Source: Annulohypoxylon bovei var. microspora (Eukaryota > Ascomycota > Sordariomycetes > Xylariales > Hypoxylaceae). Taken from it: a DNA stretch of 64,000 nucleotides. The stretch is taken from assembly GCA_022836615.1 (NCBI GenBank), contig MU405340.1, forward strand, positions 1 to 64,000, read 5' to 3'. Both the position numbers and the translations under genes were made by a program. Under the pieces are notes generated by a model, which saw nothing but the letters and a program-made list of their open reading frames with translations, was not told the origin of the DNA and did no database searches. Below are positions 13,000-23,965 of the stretch, one piece after another (position 1 is the first letter of the stretch; every line of letters begins with the position of its first letter).

Positions 13000-13154
13000 T
13001 AATATAATAATTATAACTCGTTTAATTCTTATTTTAAAACCTTTTTTTTATAAAATAACTTTTAAATGAAATAACTTTTACTTTATAATAATTAAAAGAA
13101 CTTACTTTACATTTATATAATATTCATACCATAACTTGTGAATATGTTATAATA
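13000..13154 (+). repeat. 3' LTR
   Basis: Gap-free match to 3310-3464 with scattered transitions; see the 5' LTR. It starts right after the polypurine tract and ends at the ATATA duplication. Confidence 0.85.
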
Positions 13155-13159
13155 ATATA
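13155..13159. repeat. Target-site duplication, right copy (ATATA)
   Basis: Identical to 3305-3309. See the caution there about chance matches in AT-rich DNA. Confidence 0.55.
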
Positions 13160-14398
13160 TTAAATTATAATTAAATATTTTTTTTATTAATTAATAAAAA
13201 AATTAAATACGTCATTATTAAATTTATAACCGATATATTTTTTAATATTATTTATGCGTTAAATAATCGATTATACGTTTTTAAAATAAATAACGATATT
13301 AATGGTAATTAAATACGTTATTAATTAAATGGAAATTAAAATGGTATTATTAATAAAATTTATTAATTATATTTTATTATTTATAAAAATTAAAAAAACG
13401 TTTAATTATTTATAAAAATAAATATTTAATAATATTTAAAATTTCGTTAATTACGAAGTTATAAATTAAATTTAATAACACGGTTTTATTATAAAATTAA
13501 TTATTTTTTTATATTTTAAAAGTAATAATAAAATAAAAAAAATTAATAATAATTTAAAAAAGATTATACTTTAAAAATATTAAATAAATTTTATAATTAT
13601 AAATTTATTTAATTTATTTTAACGAATTTTAATTATTTATAATTATATTATTAAATTTAACGGTTATAATAATTTTTTTTTAATATTTAATATATAATTT
13701 TTTTAAAATTAATCATTTATCGAATATATTAAATATATTCGTAAATTAACCGAAAAAAAAAAACCGTAATTTAAAAATAATTAATAATATAATATAAAGC
13801 TTTTATAATTTATAATTATTATAATAATATAAAAACATTTTAAAAATAAATAAAAACGTATTTATAAAAAAAAAAAAATTTAATACGTATTTACGTTTTT
13901 AAAGATTAAATATTAAAGGTACGGTAATAAATAAATAAATATAAGTCGTATTATAATAACCCGTGGGAAATTTACCATTATTATTAAAATAATATTTATT
14001 AATTATATAATTTAAAAAAGTTAATGTTTTTTAATAAATATAACGATAATAATTTATTTTTAATATACGTAAATAATAATTACCTTATACGAAATTTATA
14101 ATATATAAATAAATAAATGCTTAAATAAAATCGGTAATAATTATAAAAAAAATTACGTTTATAATAATTATAAATAATTATAATAAAAAAAAAAAATAAT
14201 GTAAATCCCCGATTTAAAAATTTTTATAATAACATTTAAACCATTTATAATAATAAACGTAAATTATTAAAATAACCTTAAATCGCATATAAATTTAATT
14301 AATTATAAAACCTAAATTAATTAATAATTAATCACACAAGTTTACCCTTACCAATATAAAATAACGTTTATTACACATAAACGATATTCCGTACAATT
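13160..14398. other. AT-rich RIP-degraded DNA, right flank of retroelement
   Basis: Same character as 2101-3304: nearly all A/T, no open frame. The sequence switches to normal composition within a few bases near 14398, only about 200 bp from the start of the AAA ATPase gene. No transposase could be recognised. Confidence 0.6.
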
Positions 14399-14595
14399 AA
14401 AAGGCTCGGACGCACATAAGCGTCGGTCTAGGTCGGTGTAACGACGCTAGTACCACACGCTGCACACGGCAGGTGGACGGCAAACTCCGGGCCGGTCCCA
14501 ACGTCGGCCAACGTCGGCCAACATCGAAATTTCTTTTTTTCCCCAAGTTCGCAAACCATGCGTTCGCCTGCTCAATTCGAGCGTCAATCCTCCGA

Positions 14596-17500
14596 ATGCA
14601 TACTTTCGCGGTGCGTGCCTTTCGCTCGGCAACACTTGGCTTACAGAAAACACCTTTAGTGACGCGTCCTAACCGACTCTTCCACGCCTCAACCCGCGTA
14701 AGGGCTGCTGACGATAACAGCGGTGTCCCCCGAGACGGCGAAAATAAATCCGAGAAAGAGAACCAGACCGGAGATGGCAATAATGGAGACGAGAACTCAG
14801 TTAGCGAGAACCTCTTCGCAGAAGTTGAGGAGGGTCAGGGTCGTAAAAGAGCCGGAAATGGCTTATTGAGATTACCTACCGTCAGAAACCGCAAACCTAA
14901 GGAGCTGCCCCCTGTGCATGTGCCGGAGTCGTTTCTCTCCAGAGCTATCTGTCGTCTTGAAGATATAAATTTGGATGCTGGGATGAGCCGTACAGATGAA
15001 AGGGATGCGCGTATCTTCTTAGAGTATGTATTGCTTACTCCAAGCTCGGAACATAAGGTGCCAGACCATATTGATTACATACTCGAAGCTGCGGCTTGGA
15101 GTGAGGAGACATTGAGTGAAACCCTCGAGACTCTGAAATCTGACTTGGGTTTGGGTGGAGATTTGATCAGCAAGAAGGGCGACATCTTGGTGGCTGCCGC
15201 TTTCTGGACCACGGTCAGATCAGCTCATGCGATTAACGGACTTAAATCCGTAGATGAGTTATTCGAGCGTAATTCTATTTCGAGCTCTGGAGATCTCTTT
15301 ACCACTCTCAATTACACACAGTTGCTTGGAAAGAAGCGCAAACCACCAGATCCAAGTCAAGCCGAGCAGGTAATCCAATATGCCGTGAACGACTCTAACC
15401 TACAAGAACACACCGTCTCCTGGTTTCCACGCGGCTTGGTCGACGAGATTATACTCTCAATTCGTGCCGACTTCTTGGTCAAAGCTCCGAAGAGTGTGAA
15501 GCTTACAGAACTACGCCGACCCGTTACTCTTATCAACTTCTCTGACTATTCTGGGTATTCTGTACCCCATGATGTCGTGCGTCACATTGCTCATCAGCTA
15601 GAGGCCGACGTCCTGCACTTGAGAGCTGCTGATATTGCACACATCATCGGGAATTATCTTGGCCAAGACGCTATTAGAGCGCCCGGAGCAATCTCGCAGC
15701 TGGGATACAAGGCTGCGATGAACAGCGGAAGGATAAAAGCGAGCCAAACCAACAATGAGGATGCAGATGAAATACAACTTGTGAAATCACGATTTTCTAT
15801 GATCAAGAAAATATCCCAAATGGACGATTTCCTAAACGGACCGAATCGAGGAAAGAATGAGGATCTCTGGGACGACTTAAAAATCAACGCGGCTTTAGAG
15901 GAGCTGATCCACTCCGCTGATTCAGAGTCTACCGAGAAACGGCCGCTTATTGTTCATATTGATGACTTTAATGCTCTAAATATGGACCTGGAAGGTGGTG
16001 CCATGATCATTGGCAAAATCCGAAAAGTCATCGATGGACTCTGGGCGGATGGTCGAGATATCGCCCTGGTCGGTTCTTGTTCGACCAAGGATGCACCGCA
16101 CGCTTATATAGCCGCACTTGGAAAACTCAAATCGACAGAACGAGTAATTAATCTTAGCACGATTCCTCCACCCTTACCAACTTCACTCTCTCGCATGGAC
16201 TTAGCTGTAAAATGGGTTACGTCCGATGTCAAGCGCGAAACTTTAGAAAAAAAGGACTTCATTAGGGAGAATGATAGCAATATTACAAGGGTACTGTTAT
16301 CAATGGTTGAACCTCCCTCCGATGCCCCAATAACAACTACCCAAGAGATAGGACTAGGTGGATTACATAGGTTAAGATTGCCGAAATCATGGAAAAATGG
16401 TGTATTACCGCTCAACGAGGTATATCGCATTGCTACTATTATGATTGGCTGCCTTCAGTCTACGAACCCGTCGGACGTGTTCAACATCAAATCTATGGAG
16501 AGTGTCGTCGCTACCATCAACGCGCTTGAGGATTTGGAATCTCCCAAGACTAAGACTTCCGTTGAGAAAAGCCAGCGGAATGGAAACAGGGAACCAGGCT
16601 TTCTCCCAGCGCTGAGCTCATTAAACCCATTCTCAGGCGGAGAAGGGAGCCACGAGGATAGACTAGAGTCAGGTCTTGTGAACGCGCAAGACATCCGCAC
16701 AACGTTCAACGACATCCACGCACCGAAAGAGACAATCGAATCGATCAAAATGCTCACTACTCTCTCCCTAATCCGCCCGGAAGCTTTCTCCTATGGTGTC
16801 CTCGCCACAGATAGGATCCCAGGATGCCTCCTCTACGGCCCACCCGGCACGGGCAAGACGCTGCTGGCGAAGGCGGTGGCTAAGGAGAGCGGAGCCAACA
16901 TGATCGAGATCAGCGGGGCTAGCATCAACAATAAGTTCGTGGGCGAGAGCGAGAAGAACGTGATGGCGCTCTTCCGATTGGCCAAGAAGAAGGAGCCGAT
17001 GGTCATATTCATCGACGAGGCAGACGCGCTGCTGGGGAGCCGCAGCAGCGGCAGGGAGGACGTGGGCTCGAGAAGAGAGACGATTAACCAGTTTCTAAGG
17101 GAGTGGGATGGCATGGAGAAGATGAAGGCGTTCATAATGGTGGCGACGAACAGGCCGTTCGACCTAGACGAGGCGGTGCTGAGACGTCTGCCCCGGAAGC
17201 TGCTGATCGACCTCCCGACCGAGGTGGACCGCGCCGCAATCCTAAAGATCCACCTCAGAGAAGAGCAGCTCGACCCGGAGACGGTGTCGATCGACGACCT
17301 CGCGAAGAGGACGCCGCTGTACTCCGGGTCCGACCTGAAGAACGTGTGCGTGGCGGCGGCGATGGCGGCGGTCAAGGAGGAGCTGGAGCTCGAGGAGCGG
17401 CTCAAGGCCGAGGAGAGCGTCGGCGGCGGCGGCGGCGACGACCACGCCGACGACGGCCAGACGAAGAGGCGGGTCCTCCGCGGGCGCCACTTCGACAAGG

Positions 17501-17679
17501 CGCTCCGCGAGATCGCGGCCAGCGTCTCGGAGGACATGGCGACGCTGACGGCGATCCGCAAGTTCGACGAGAAGTACGGCGACGGGGGCGCCGCCAGGCG
17601 CCGCAGGGCCAAGGTCGGCTTCCACGTCGCGTCCGAGGGCCCGGAGACCAGGGAGGCGAGGATCAGGGGCGGGCGCTGA
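14596..17679 (+). CDS. Mitochondrial AAA+ ATPase (Msp1/meiotic-clade AAA domain)
   Basis: Single-exon gene. The frame is open from an ATG at 14473, but the ATG at 14596 begins MHTFAVRAFRSATLG, an Arg/Ser/Ala-rich amphipathic sequence typical of a mitochondrial presequence, so I prefer it (1027 aa). The first 700 residues are a long fungal-type N-terminal region without a recognised fold. The C-terminal AAA module has Walker A GPPGTGKT (16837-16860), Walker B VIFIDEADALL (near 17002-17034) and ATNRPFDLD before an RRLPRK segment, as in Msp1/ATAD1, spastin and katanin relatives. Such enzymes unfold or extract protein substrates; the substrate here is unknown. The last kilobase is far more GC-rich than the first two. 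The start sits about 200 bp from RIP-mutated DNA. Confidence 0.85.
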   Translation: MHTFAVRAFRSATLGLQKTPLVTRPNRLFHASTRVRAADDNSGVPRDGENKSEKENQTGDGNNGDENSVSENLFAEVEEGQGRKRAGNGLLRLPTVRNRKPKELPPVHVPESFLSRAICRLEDINLDAGMSRTDERDARIFLEYVLLTPSSEHKVPDHIDYILEAAAWSEETLSETLETLKSDLGLGGDLISKKGDILVAAAFWTTVRSAHAINGLKSVDELFERNSISSSGDLFTTLNYTQLLGKKRKPPDPSQAEQVIQYAVNDSNLQEHTVSWFPRGLVDEIILSIRADFLVKAPKSVKLTELRRPVTLINFSDYSGYSVPHDVVRHIAHQLEADVLHLRAADIAHIIGNYLGQDAIRAPGAISQLGYKAAMNSGRIKASQTNNEDADEIQLVKSRFSMIKKISQMDDFLNGPNRGKNEDLWDDLKINAALEELIHSADSESTEKRPLIVHIDDFNALNMDLEGGAMIIGKIRKVIDGLWADGRDIALVGSCSTKDAPHAYIAALGKLKSTERVINLSTIPPPLPTSLSRMDLAVKWVTSDVKRETLEKKDFIRENDSNITRVLLSMVEPPSDAPITTTQEIGLGGLHRLRLPKSWKNGVLPLNEVYRIATIMIGCLQSTNPSDVFNIKSMESVVATINALEDLESPKTKTSVEKSQRNGNREPGFLPALSSLNPFSGGEGSHEDRLESGLVNAQDIRTTFNDIHAPKETIESIKMLTTLSLIRPEAFSYGVLATDRIPGCLLYGPPGTGKTLLAKAVAKESGANMIEISGASINNKFVGESEKNVMALFRLAKKKEPMVIFIDEADALLGSRSSGREDVGSRRETINQFLREWDGMEKMKAFIMVATNRPFDLDEAVLRRLPRKLLIDLPTEVDRAAILKIHLREEQLDPETVSIDDLAKRTPLYSGSDLKNVCVAAAMAAVKEELELEERLKAEESVGGGGGDDHADDGQTKRRVLRGRHFDKALREIAASVSEDMATLTAIRKFDEKYGDGGAARRRRAKVGFHVASEGPETREARIRGGR

Positions 17680-18389
17680 TTAGGGTAGGTAGTGTACCTG
17701 CTGACTTATCGACGTATTGCCTAGGTTAGGTAGGCTACTAAATAGATCAAAACATACATACACGACTTGGTTTGTCGTTTGTGTGGATATATGTTACGGG
17801 CACGTGGGAAATAGATTAGGTAAGGCTTTGCTATAGTATGGTATGGTATGGCATGGCATGGGTTGGTAGTGTGTATTGAATTGCTGTGTTTTTACCCCTT
17901 TTTTTCACCCTAAGTGCTATATGATTGCTCCTGGTCAACTACATCTAACTTACACCTTTTCCATGTATCTCGGTCTTCTCGACAGCGTTTGTTTCCTCCA
18001 GATATGACGAATGTGTTGTCTGCCTTTCATTGGCTGTGAGATATATTCGGCTGCATGTCATGCAACCTTCACCTGTCATGCAGCCTCATCTCCCACCCCC
18101 CGTCTTTATCAAGTCCACCCTATTTTGCGTGTGCCATATAAACCGGGCGACCTATCACAGTAGTTGTGGCTTACCGACTTTGATAGTACTTCCACCCTAT
18201 TAATTAAGTACCCTGTGCATGGCTCTCTTAAAGCAGCGATGGGCTCTTCTATCCCAGAAAGAAATACATCCTCTCACCCGCATCACTGCCATTGCCTCAA
18301 CATACCATTCCTACACTCAGTCACCCGCCTAATTGCTTACATGAGCCTTTGCTATCTCTTGCCGCTTCAACCAAGACCAACTTGCCAAG
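17680..18389. other. Intergenic region with pentanucleotide microsatellite
   Basis: No gene seen. A (GTATG/GCATG)n run lies at about 17836-17861 and one copy of the recurrent CCTAGGTTAGGTAGG motif at 17719-17734. A TATA-like catataaa at about 18135 lies some 250 bp before the zinc-finger gene and may be its promoter element. Confidence 0.5.
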
Positions 18390-19586
18390 ATGTCAGACTA
18401 CCTCGAGTACTTCGATTTTGATGCCTTCTCAGGCTCCGACGAGTACGCCTTCGACGTCACCGAATTGGACAGGATGTATCCGATTGGTCAAGAGGAGCAG
18501 GACACCGCCCTCGACTTTGACTTCTCGCTGCTGCCTGATGCTGCTGCAGCTCCCGTGGAACCGTGAGGCTTTTTTTTTTAGACCTTGCTAATAAAAAGGG
18601 TGGTAGACTTGAACCAGTCAGTACCAACCCAAATAACGCGCTGTTTCATTGGTCTGCGAGCTCCTCATCTGCAGCTCCCAACCAGCAGTTAGCACAATCC
18701 GCCAGCGTGAAAGGCCAGCCGCCCAGCGTCGGGGTTCCTGCGTAAGTCCCGAATACTTCTCTTGTCCTTGTATTTGTATGGTTGACAGTCTAGGCCACTG
18801 AACGCTGAAAAGCGAACCGAGTTTGCGCCTTCCCAGCCTGGTCCTCCAGACATGATCGTGGAGCCTCACCAACTCGATCATCATCAAATTCAACGCCCCA
18901 CCCCATTTTCGTGCGCTGAATGCTGTAATACATTCTCTAACAAGTCTCAACTTGAAAAACATGCAAAATCTTCCCAACATTGCGCCATCACCTGTTCGTG
19001 TGGTGAAAGCTTTACGCGTCTCCAATCCCTAGTTCGCCATCAAGGCCTCTTCCGGGACAATGTACCCTTATTCCCTTGCACTTTCTGCAAACGTCATCGG
19101 GGCAAGCATGGCTTCCTCCGGCAGGACCATCTTGTTCAACACCTTGAAGGCTACCACAAACTTGACTCGGCTGAAATTAGGAAGGCTTATCCTCGAATGG
19201 AACTCTTAGAAAACAGCACAGAACGTTGCCTAGACCCAGAATGTGAGTTCTATATGCCTGAGGAGTACGAAAGTCTTCCTTGGATCGAGAGATGCAAAAT
19301 ACATCCTTTCAAAAGACGCTGTCAGTTTATTAGACACTTGAAGGAGGCCCACAAGATGACTCCGTTTCCCTGTCCTGTAATCAAATGCAAACGAGTAGGG
19401 GCCAAAGGGTATACGACAATGACTGGCCTCGAGAAACACCTAGTTAGTGAGCATCCGGCTACCCCTGAGAACTTGGCGGGTCTTGGTGAACGATGGGACT
19501 GGGACCGCATATGCGACCACTGCGGAGAGAAAATTCCGCACCTAGAGAGGTTCAACCTCCACTGCCAGTTTCTACACCAAACCTGA
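18390..19586 (+). CDS. C2H2 zinc-finger protein
   Basis: Three exons: 18390-18562, 18622-18741 and 18794-19586, giving 361 aa. Introns of 59 and 52 bp have GTGAGG...CAG and GTAAGT...TAG borders, and the frames join exactly. The N-terminal about 60 residues are acidic and aromatic (MSDYLEYFDFDAF, then Asp-rich), like an activation domain. The C-terminal 240 residues carry several C2H2-type fingers: SCAECCNTFSNKSQLEKHAKSS with the C-x2-C...H pattern, TCSCGESFTRLQSLVRH, and later C...H pairs ending DHCGEKIPHLERFNLHCQFLH. Finger spacing is irregular, as in many fungal-specific zinc-finger proteins. Probable nuclear DNA-binding protein of unknown target. The intron 1 acceptor could alternatively be at 18606, which also keeps frame. 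Confidence 0.75.
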
Positions 19587-20428
19587 TAAACAATTTATCA
19601 TAGGCCAACGACTTGAGTTCGATGCTCAGCAGAAACGAAATTTAGAGTTGGATACTTGTGTTTCCAGAGTTGTTTGATGGCATTCGTCTTTGCGTTATCT
19701 GATCCAGTTCTTTGGTTCATGGAAGTGCTTGAATCTAGTTAGACGGTGCAAGTTGATCGAATCCCTTCTTTATGCCTAGGTAGGTGGAGGATAAATATTT
19801 ACAACTTGGGTTTGGGGTGTTGTACGCGGAACAGCTTTCATCTTGAGTCGTTTTTTTGGGTTCACTTATTTATGTCGGATTTCCTTGTTCTTGCTGCTAC
19901 GAATTCTCTTCGTCTACTTCTTTATCGTCTACCTACACTCTTTTCATTTCATAGTTATTCAATAAAACTATAAAACTCGAAGCAAATAGTGAAAGCACAG
20001 CTGCGTATACGTTGGTTGAAGTGTAGTAGACCAGAATTTATTTGAGGTGATTTAAGGCGGCTACTATTAATTAACCTGTAACTAGACCCTCATACTTTAC
20101 CTTACGCGTTTTTTAAGTAAGTCAGCAGACTCCCTTACCCGGGGTGCCTTGGTTAGGTAGGTAAGCCAAAACGGACATCATAATATCATATATAGCGCGG
20201 TAGCCATCAATTCAGCCTCGTAGCTATGCGTGTTTCAGTAAGGACTGTTAGAGATCAAATATTATGACCAACTAACTAGTAGAGATCTAAATCTCGATAC
20301 ATATATAATCATACAGCTCCGCGGATTGTATTACTTGCTAGGTAAACCTCAGCTTATAGTAAGAAATATGCTTAATTTCATCTTCTCGTAATAACTTCGC
20401 ACATATACCTACTTAGGTAGATGGGTAC
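19587..20428. other. Intergenic region
   Basis: No coding potential. Contains copies of the CCTAGGTAGGT motif at 19775-19786 and 20154-20164. Both flanking genes end here (convergent), so it holds two 3' ends. Confidence 0.5.
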
Positions 20429-22386
20429 CTAGATATGTGGTTCATGAGGTGTGCGGATAGTCCCGGGACAATCTTCCCTACGATCAAAATACATTCCTTC
20501 GCGTATGTCGCCGTCCTGGCCGCCAACGGCGCCCGTAGCACAGAACCCCAGGAACTTTCTTTGGCGCTTCGAGAGCTTCAGTGCAACATCTGGGCGTAAA
20601 GACACTGTAACATGTCAGACTACTACTTCTTAAATCGTATGGGGATATTTGATATATCTCGGCAGTCATAGCTTGACAATCAAATCGGCCAGGAGTGCCT
20701 AACCCCTGAGATAGGGTCAATAGGGGGAGATCGGTCTCAGCACTACTCACAAGAATAGTTTTCCTGCGAACGGATGAACGACCGCATGAAAAACATGAGA
20801 ATGGCCGGCCTTTCTGAGTCAGGCGAGCCTGGAGCTAGGGTGTTGGCACCCGTTCCGTGCCAGAGCCGGCTCTCAAATACGAAGGCGGTACCCGCAGGTG
20901 CTTCAGCGGCAATTGTGCCTTCGGTGCTGAATATGTCGGCTGGGGCGACGTGACCTAGGTGTGAACCGGGGATCACTCGTGTGGCCCCGTTTCTAGCATG
21001 CATATCGGTGAGACAGAACATGATGTTCTATACGGAATATCAGGTATTTAGTGTAAGAGCGCTCCTACCACTCAGACTGTAAATCGCAAACTTACCACAC
21101 CGAAGACCACGTCTCTGATTGGAGGTTGGATAGCGACTTGATCTGTATGCATCTGCATTGGAATGTTCCCCGGACGAGCGATGTTCGCGGCGTAAGCGTG
21201 GAGGAGAGCATGATCGCCCTAAGTGAAGTTTATAATCAGAACAACCATTCAGGGGTAGCTCAAAGCCATAGGTGAACGGAAATTTTTTTCATCGAAAGTT
21301 TAGAGCCTGATGGTGAGATATACTTACGATTAACCATGGTACTATTTCGTCGATCAATGGGTGATTGAGCAGATCTAAGAACTCATCACCTTTATTGGTG
21401 AGAACCCAGAGGCGTTGGTTGGGACCGCTGCCGGCATCCGGTCCACTGTCCATCTTCGCAATTCCCGCTTTGCGCTCGCCTGCTGCTTGCTCTTCTACTG
21501 CCTTCCTAAGGACCTGTGTCTGTTAACAAAGAGAAGTTTCTTATTGTGTCTAGGTATACCCCTATCCAAGCCCCTAGGGCTGAAAAAGAGATCCTCGAAA
21601 CTCACAGCTACTTGAGTCGGCGTGAGTGCATTCTTAACGAAGCCGTACCCGAACTCTTTCATATCTAATTTAACTTGGGCTATATCTTCCGTCGGCACCG
21701 GCAGCCGTTCAAAGGCCCCCGGGACCGCCATCTTCGCCTCTGCTGGGGGCCCCTGTGGCGTCAGGAGATCTGCAAACTTGACGGCCAGAGGGATGGTATC
21801 CTTGCGCATCGTCGTGTCGTAAAGATAGGCATCCTTGAATAACCCAAATCGAGGCTCCAGGTGACCCTGAGCGAACTGGACAATAGAGCTTGGCTGAATG
21901 GTCACCTGACTATCCGGCTCGGCCCCGTCGTCAGGAGGAGAATCCAGAAGCTTGGCGGGAGAGTTGGGGGCTCGGGCGTCTACGAAGAGTGGCGGATCCA
22001 TGCCGAATGCCACCGAGATGAGAGCATTAAGCTGTGCGAGCACGGGCAGCTTCTCTTCGATGACCCTTCGTGCTTCAGCCACATCGCTATCTAAACGCTT
22101 GGATATGTCGCCGTAGGGTTGCGAACTGAAGTCAAGCTCTGGTACTAACGGCTTGCCCGGGAGAACACCCGCCATATTCATAAATCGATTGCCTTTCTGA
22201 AGTGATAGACCACAAATAGCTAACCTGTATACAGGAAAAGGTGAGAAATAGAGTTACTAAATCAAATGGATATAGGGGAAAAGGCATGTCAACGGGCTTT
22301 GGGTGGGAGCTTACTTTATGTCGTATAGCCTTGGGTACTGAGGGGTACCAGCAATGACTTGTGATATCTCCCCATGTCTGCGGCAT
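20429..22386 (-). CDS. Phytanoyl-CoA dioxygenase (PhyH) family Fe(II)/2-oxoglutarate oxygenase
   Basis: Six exons on the minus strand: 22315-22386, 21606-22196, 21328-21519, 21096-21218, 20751-21027 and 20429-20604, giving 476 aa with every phase matching. Introns are 68-146 bp with GTAAG or GTGAGT donors. The PhyH fold is supported by the iron ligands H309-T-D311 (in MQMHTDQ), the distal His in SRLWHGTGAN (H383) and the preceding RNGATRVIPGSHLGH segment. The C-terminus FFMRSFIRSQENYS...LRPDVALKLS is typical of fungal members. These enzymes hydroxylate or otherwise oxidise small molecules using Fe(II), 2-oxoglutarate and O2; many act in secondary metabolism. Substrate unknown. No biosynthetic partner is adjacent. 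The first exon could be wrong, but KKGNRFMNM at the exon 1/2 junction reads like family members. Confidence 0.85.
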
Positions 22387-23965
22387 TGTGCTTTAATTAG
22401 GAACAAAAAACAGAAATTAGGTCATATCTGGAGGCTATCCGATATGTAAGATTTTAGTATAACTTTTTCAATCAATATTTGTATCCTTTCAGCCAAGTGC
22501 CCGGTAGGTACCTACTTATATAGCAGTGTTATCAAATGGAGGTGAGTATGGTCCGTGACAACCTAGTGCTTGGCCTTCCTTTATTTCCATCTACTTATAG
22601 GCTGCTTCCCACTTTAATGGAGGCGGGACCCGGGTTTACTTCGTTGCTATCATGTCTGAGAGCTTGCTGTTACGTGTTTGCCGTGTGGCATTTACTCGTT
22701 TTAGAAATCGAAGTCAACCAAATCCCTACCTATTAACTAATCCTAAACTGTGCTAGCATGTGCCTCCCTCGCATGCCCCATTCATTCCTTCAACATGCTA
22801 GTAGGTAAAGTGTGCAGCCGAAAGAGTGTTGGTACGGGGGTAATCTTTAAAACTGTGGCAAGACAATTTCTACTAATAAGTATGTTTATGATAAGATGAC
22901 ATGCCAAGCCACGGTCGAATCAAATTGCCTGATCAGGAAAGCTTCTTGCAACCTCTATGTCACCCGAGGTAGATTGTCACTTTTGTCGTTAATCGGCTAT
23001 TGTACTTACCTACTTCATACCATTGCTAATTTTTGCAAGACTCAATTATCTACTATCACGAAGATAGTTGAGTGATTCGGGCACTAATATCTATGTGCTA
23101 GGTAAACAATGTGTTGATTTTAAAAGAAGAGTATCCAATTCTAGGTGGCATAAAGAGCTGTGTAAAAGCAACAACTGATTAAATTAATTTGAAACCCCGA
23201 CTATAAACCATACCGGTGGTATTTACCAAGATGTCATTTGTTTTATGTTAATGTAGTGTAGTTATTCTAAACTAACTAAGCGAGGTCTAAAGGTAGTTGG
23301 GTAATAGTTTTTAATAGTTAATTATGGCAAGGTCATTAACCAAGTTTCAACCAATATATCGCTTTGTTACCAACATACTTACCTTAGGTAAATAAGGAGT
23401 TAATAGATATTTATTAGTAAGCAAGGGGACGTCTTGCAACATCTGTGTAACCGTAATATTAACTCTGATTGGTAGTTGCTTAACCTCTTGATAGAATATG
23501 TGAAATCCATTATAGTTAATACTACAAAAAGAAACTTGCAATAAGATTAATACCTAACTTAAGTACTTAACTATGACTAAATGATTTGTATTTAATGAGA
23601 TTTGTTTAGAAAACCCTGACATATGTAGGTACCTAGTTATTATAATAAAATCTAACCGTAAATTAAGCGTGTGGTTACCGCTAAACATGAAAAAAAGTCT
23701 TTAAGGATACTGGATTGTTTAAAACGGTGCTAAAACATAAGTAATCTCTTATAAGTCAATATAAGTGAACGACAACCTAGTATAAGTACTTAATTACAAG
23801 AGGAGCCGAGGGAACAAATATAATCGCGTATCTTGGTAAACAGGAACTTGGAAGAGAACTGGTTGTATGAAATATCCTGATGTCTAACTACTCGCCCATC
23901 TAACTAACTTAAACTTCAACTACCTTGGGTTGGTATATATGGAGGATCATGTATTATTGAGTGTT
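22387..23965. other. Intergenic region, moderately AT-rich
   Basis: 1.6 kb with no gene that I can support. The short frames lack codon structure. The right end holds the 3' flank of the HET gene and the left end the promoter of the PhyH gene. Confidence 0.5.

Larger units (their letters stand above)
3310..13154 (+). mobile_element. RIP-inactivated Ty3/Gypsy (chromovirus) LTR retrotransposon, structurally complete
   Basis: Direct terminal repeats of about 155 bp bound a 9.8-kb element with no indel between them. A polypurine tract precedes the 3' LTR and a 5-bp ATATA duplication flanks the whole. The interior keeps a readable pol on the plus strand despite many stops: RT with Y-L-N-N in place of Y-L-D-D (8652-8663), RNase H (about 9060-9560), the HHCC and catalytic core of integrase (about 9840-10300) and a C-terminal chromodomain (about 11050-11160). 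Most stops are TAA where Gln or Trp is expected, the signature of C-to-T and G-to-A changes on both strands. The order RT-RNaseH-IN-chromodomain defines a chromovirus. It is defective for its own proteins. Another remnant ORF lies downstream of pol. Confidence 0.9.

Noticed and set aside
16833..17612. 259-codon minus-strand frame and other long frames in 17.1-17.7 kb
   Set aside because: They overlap the AAA domain antisense or out of frame and exist because this part is GC-rich with few stops; composition is Ser/Arg or Gly/Arg low complexity.
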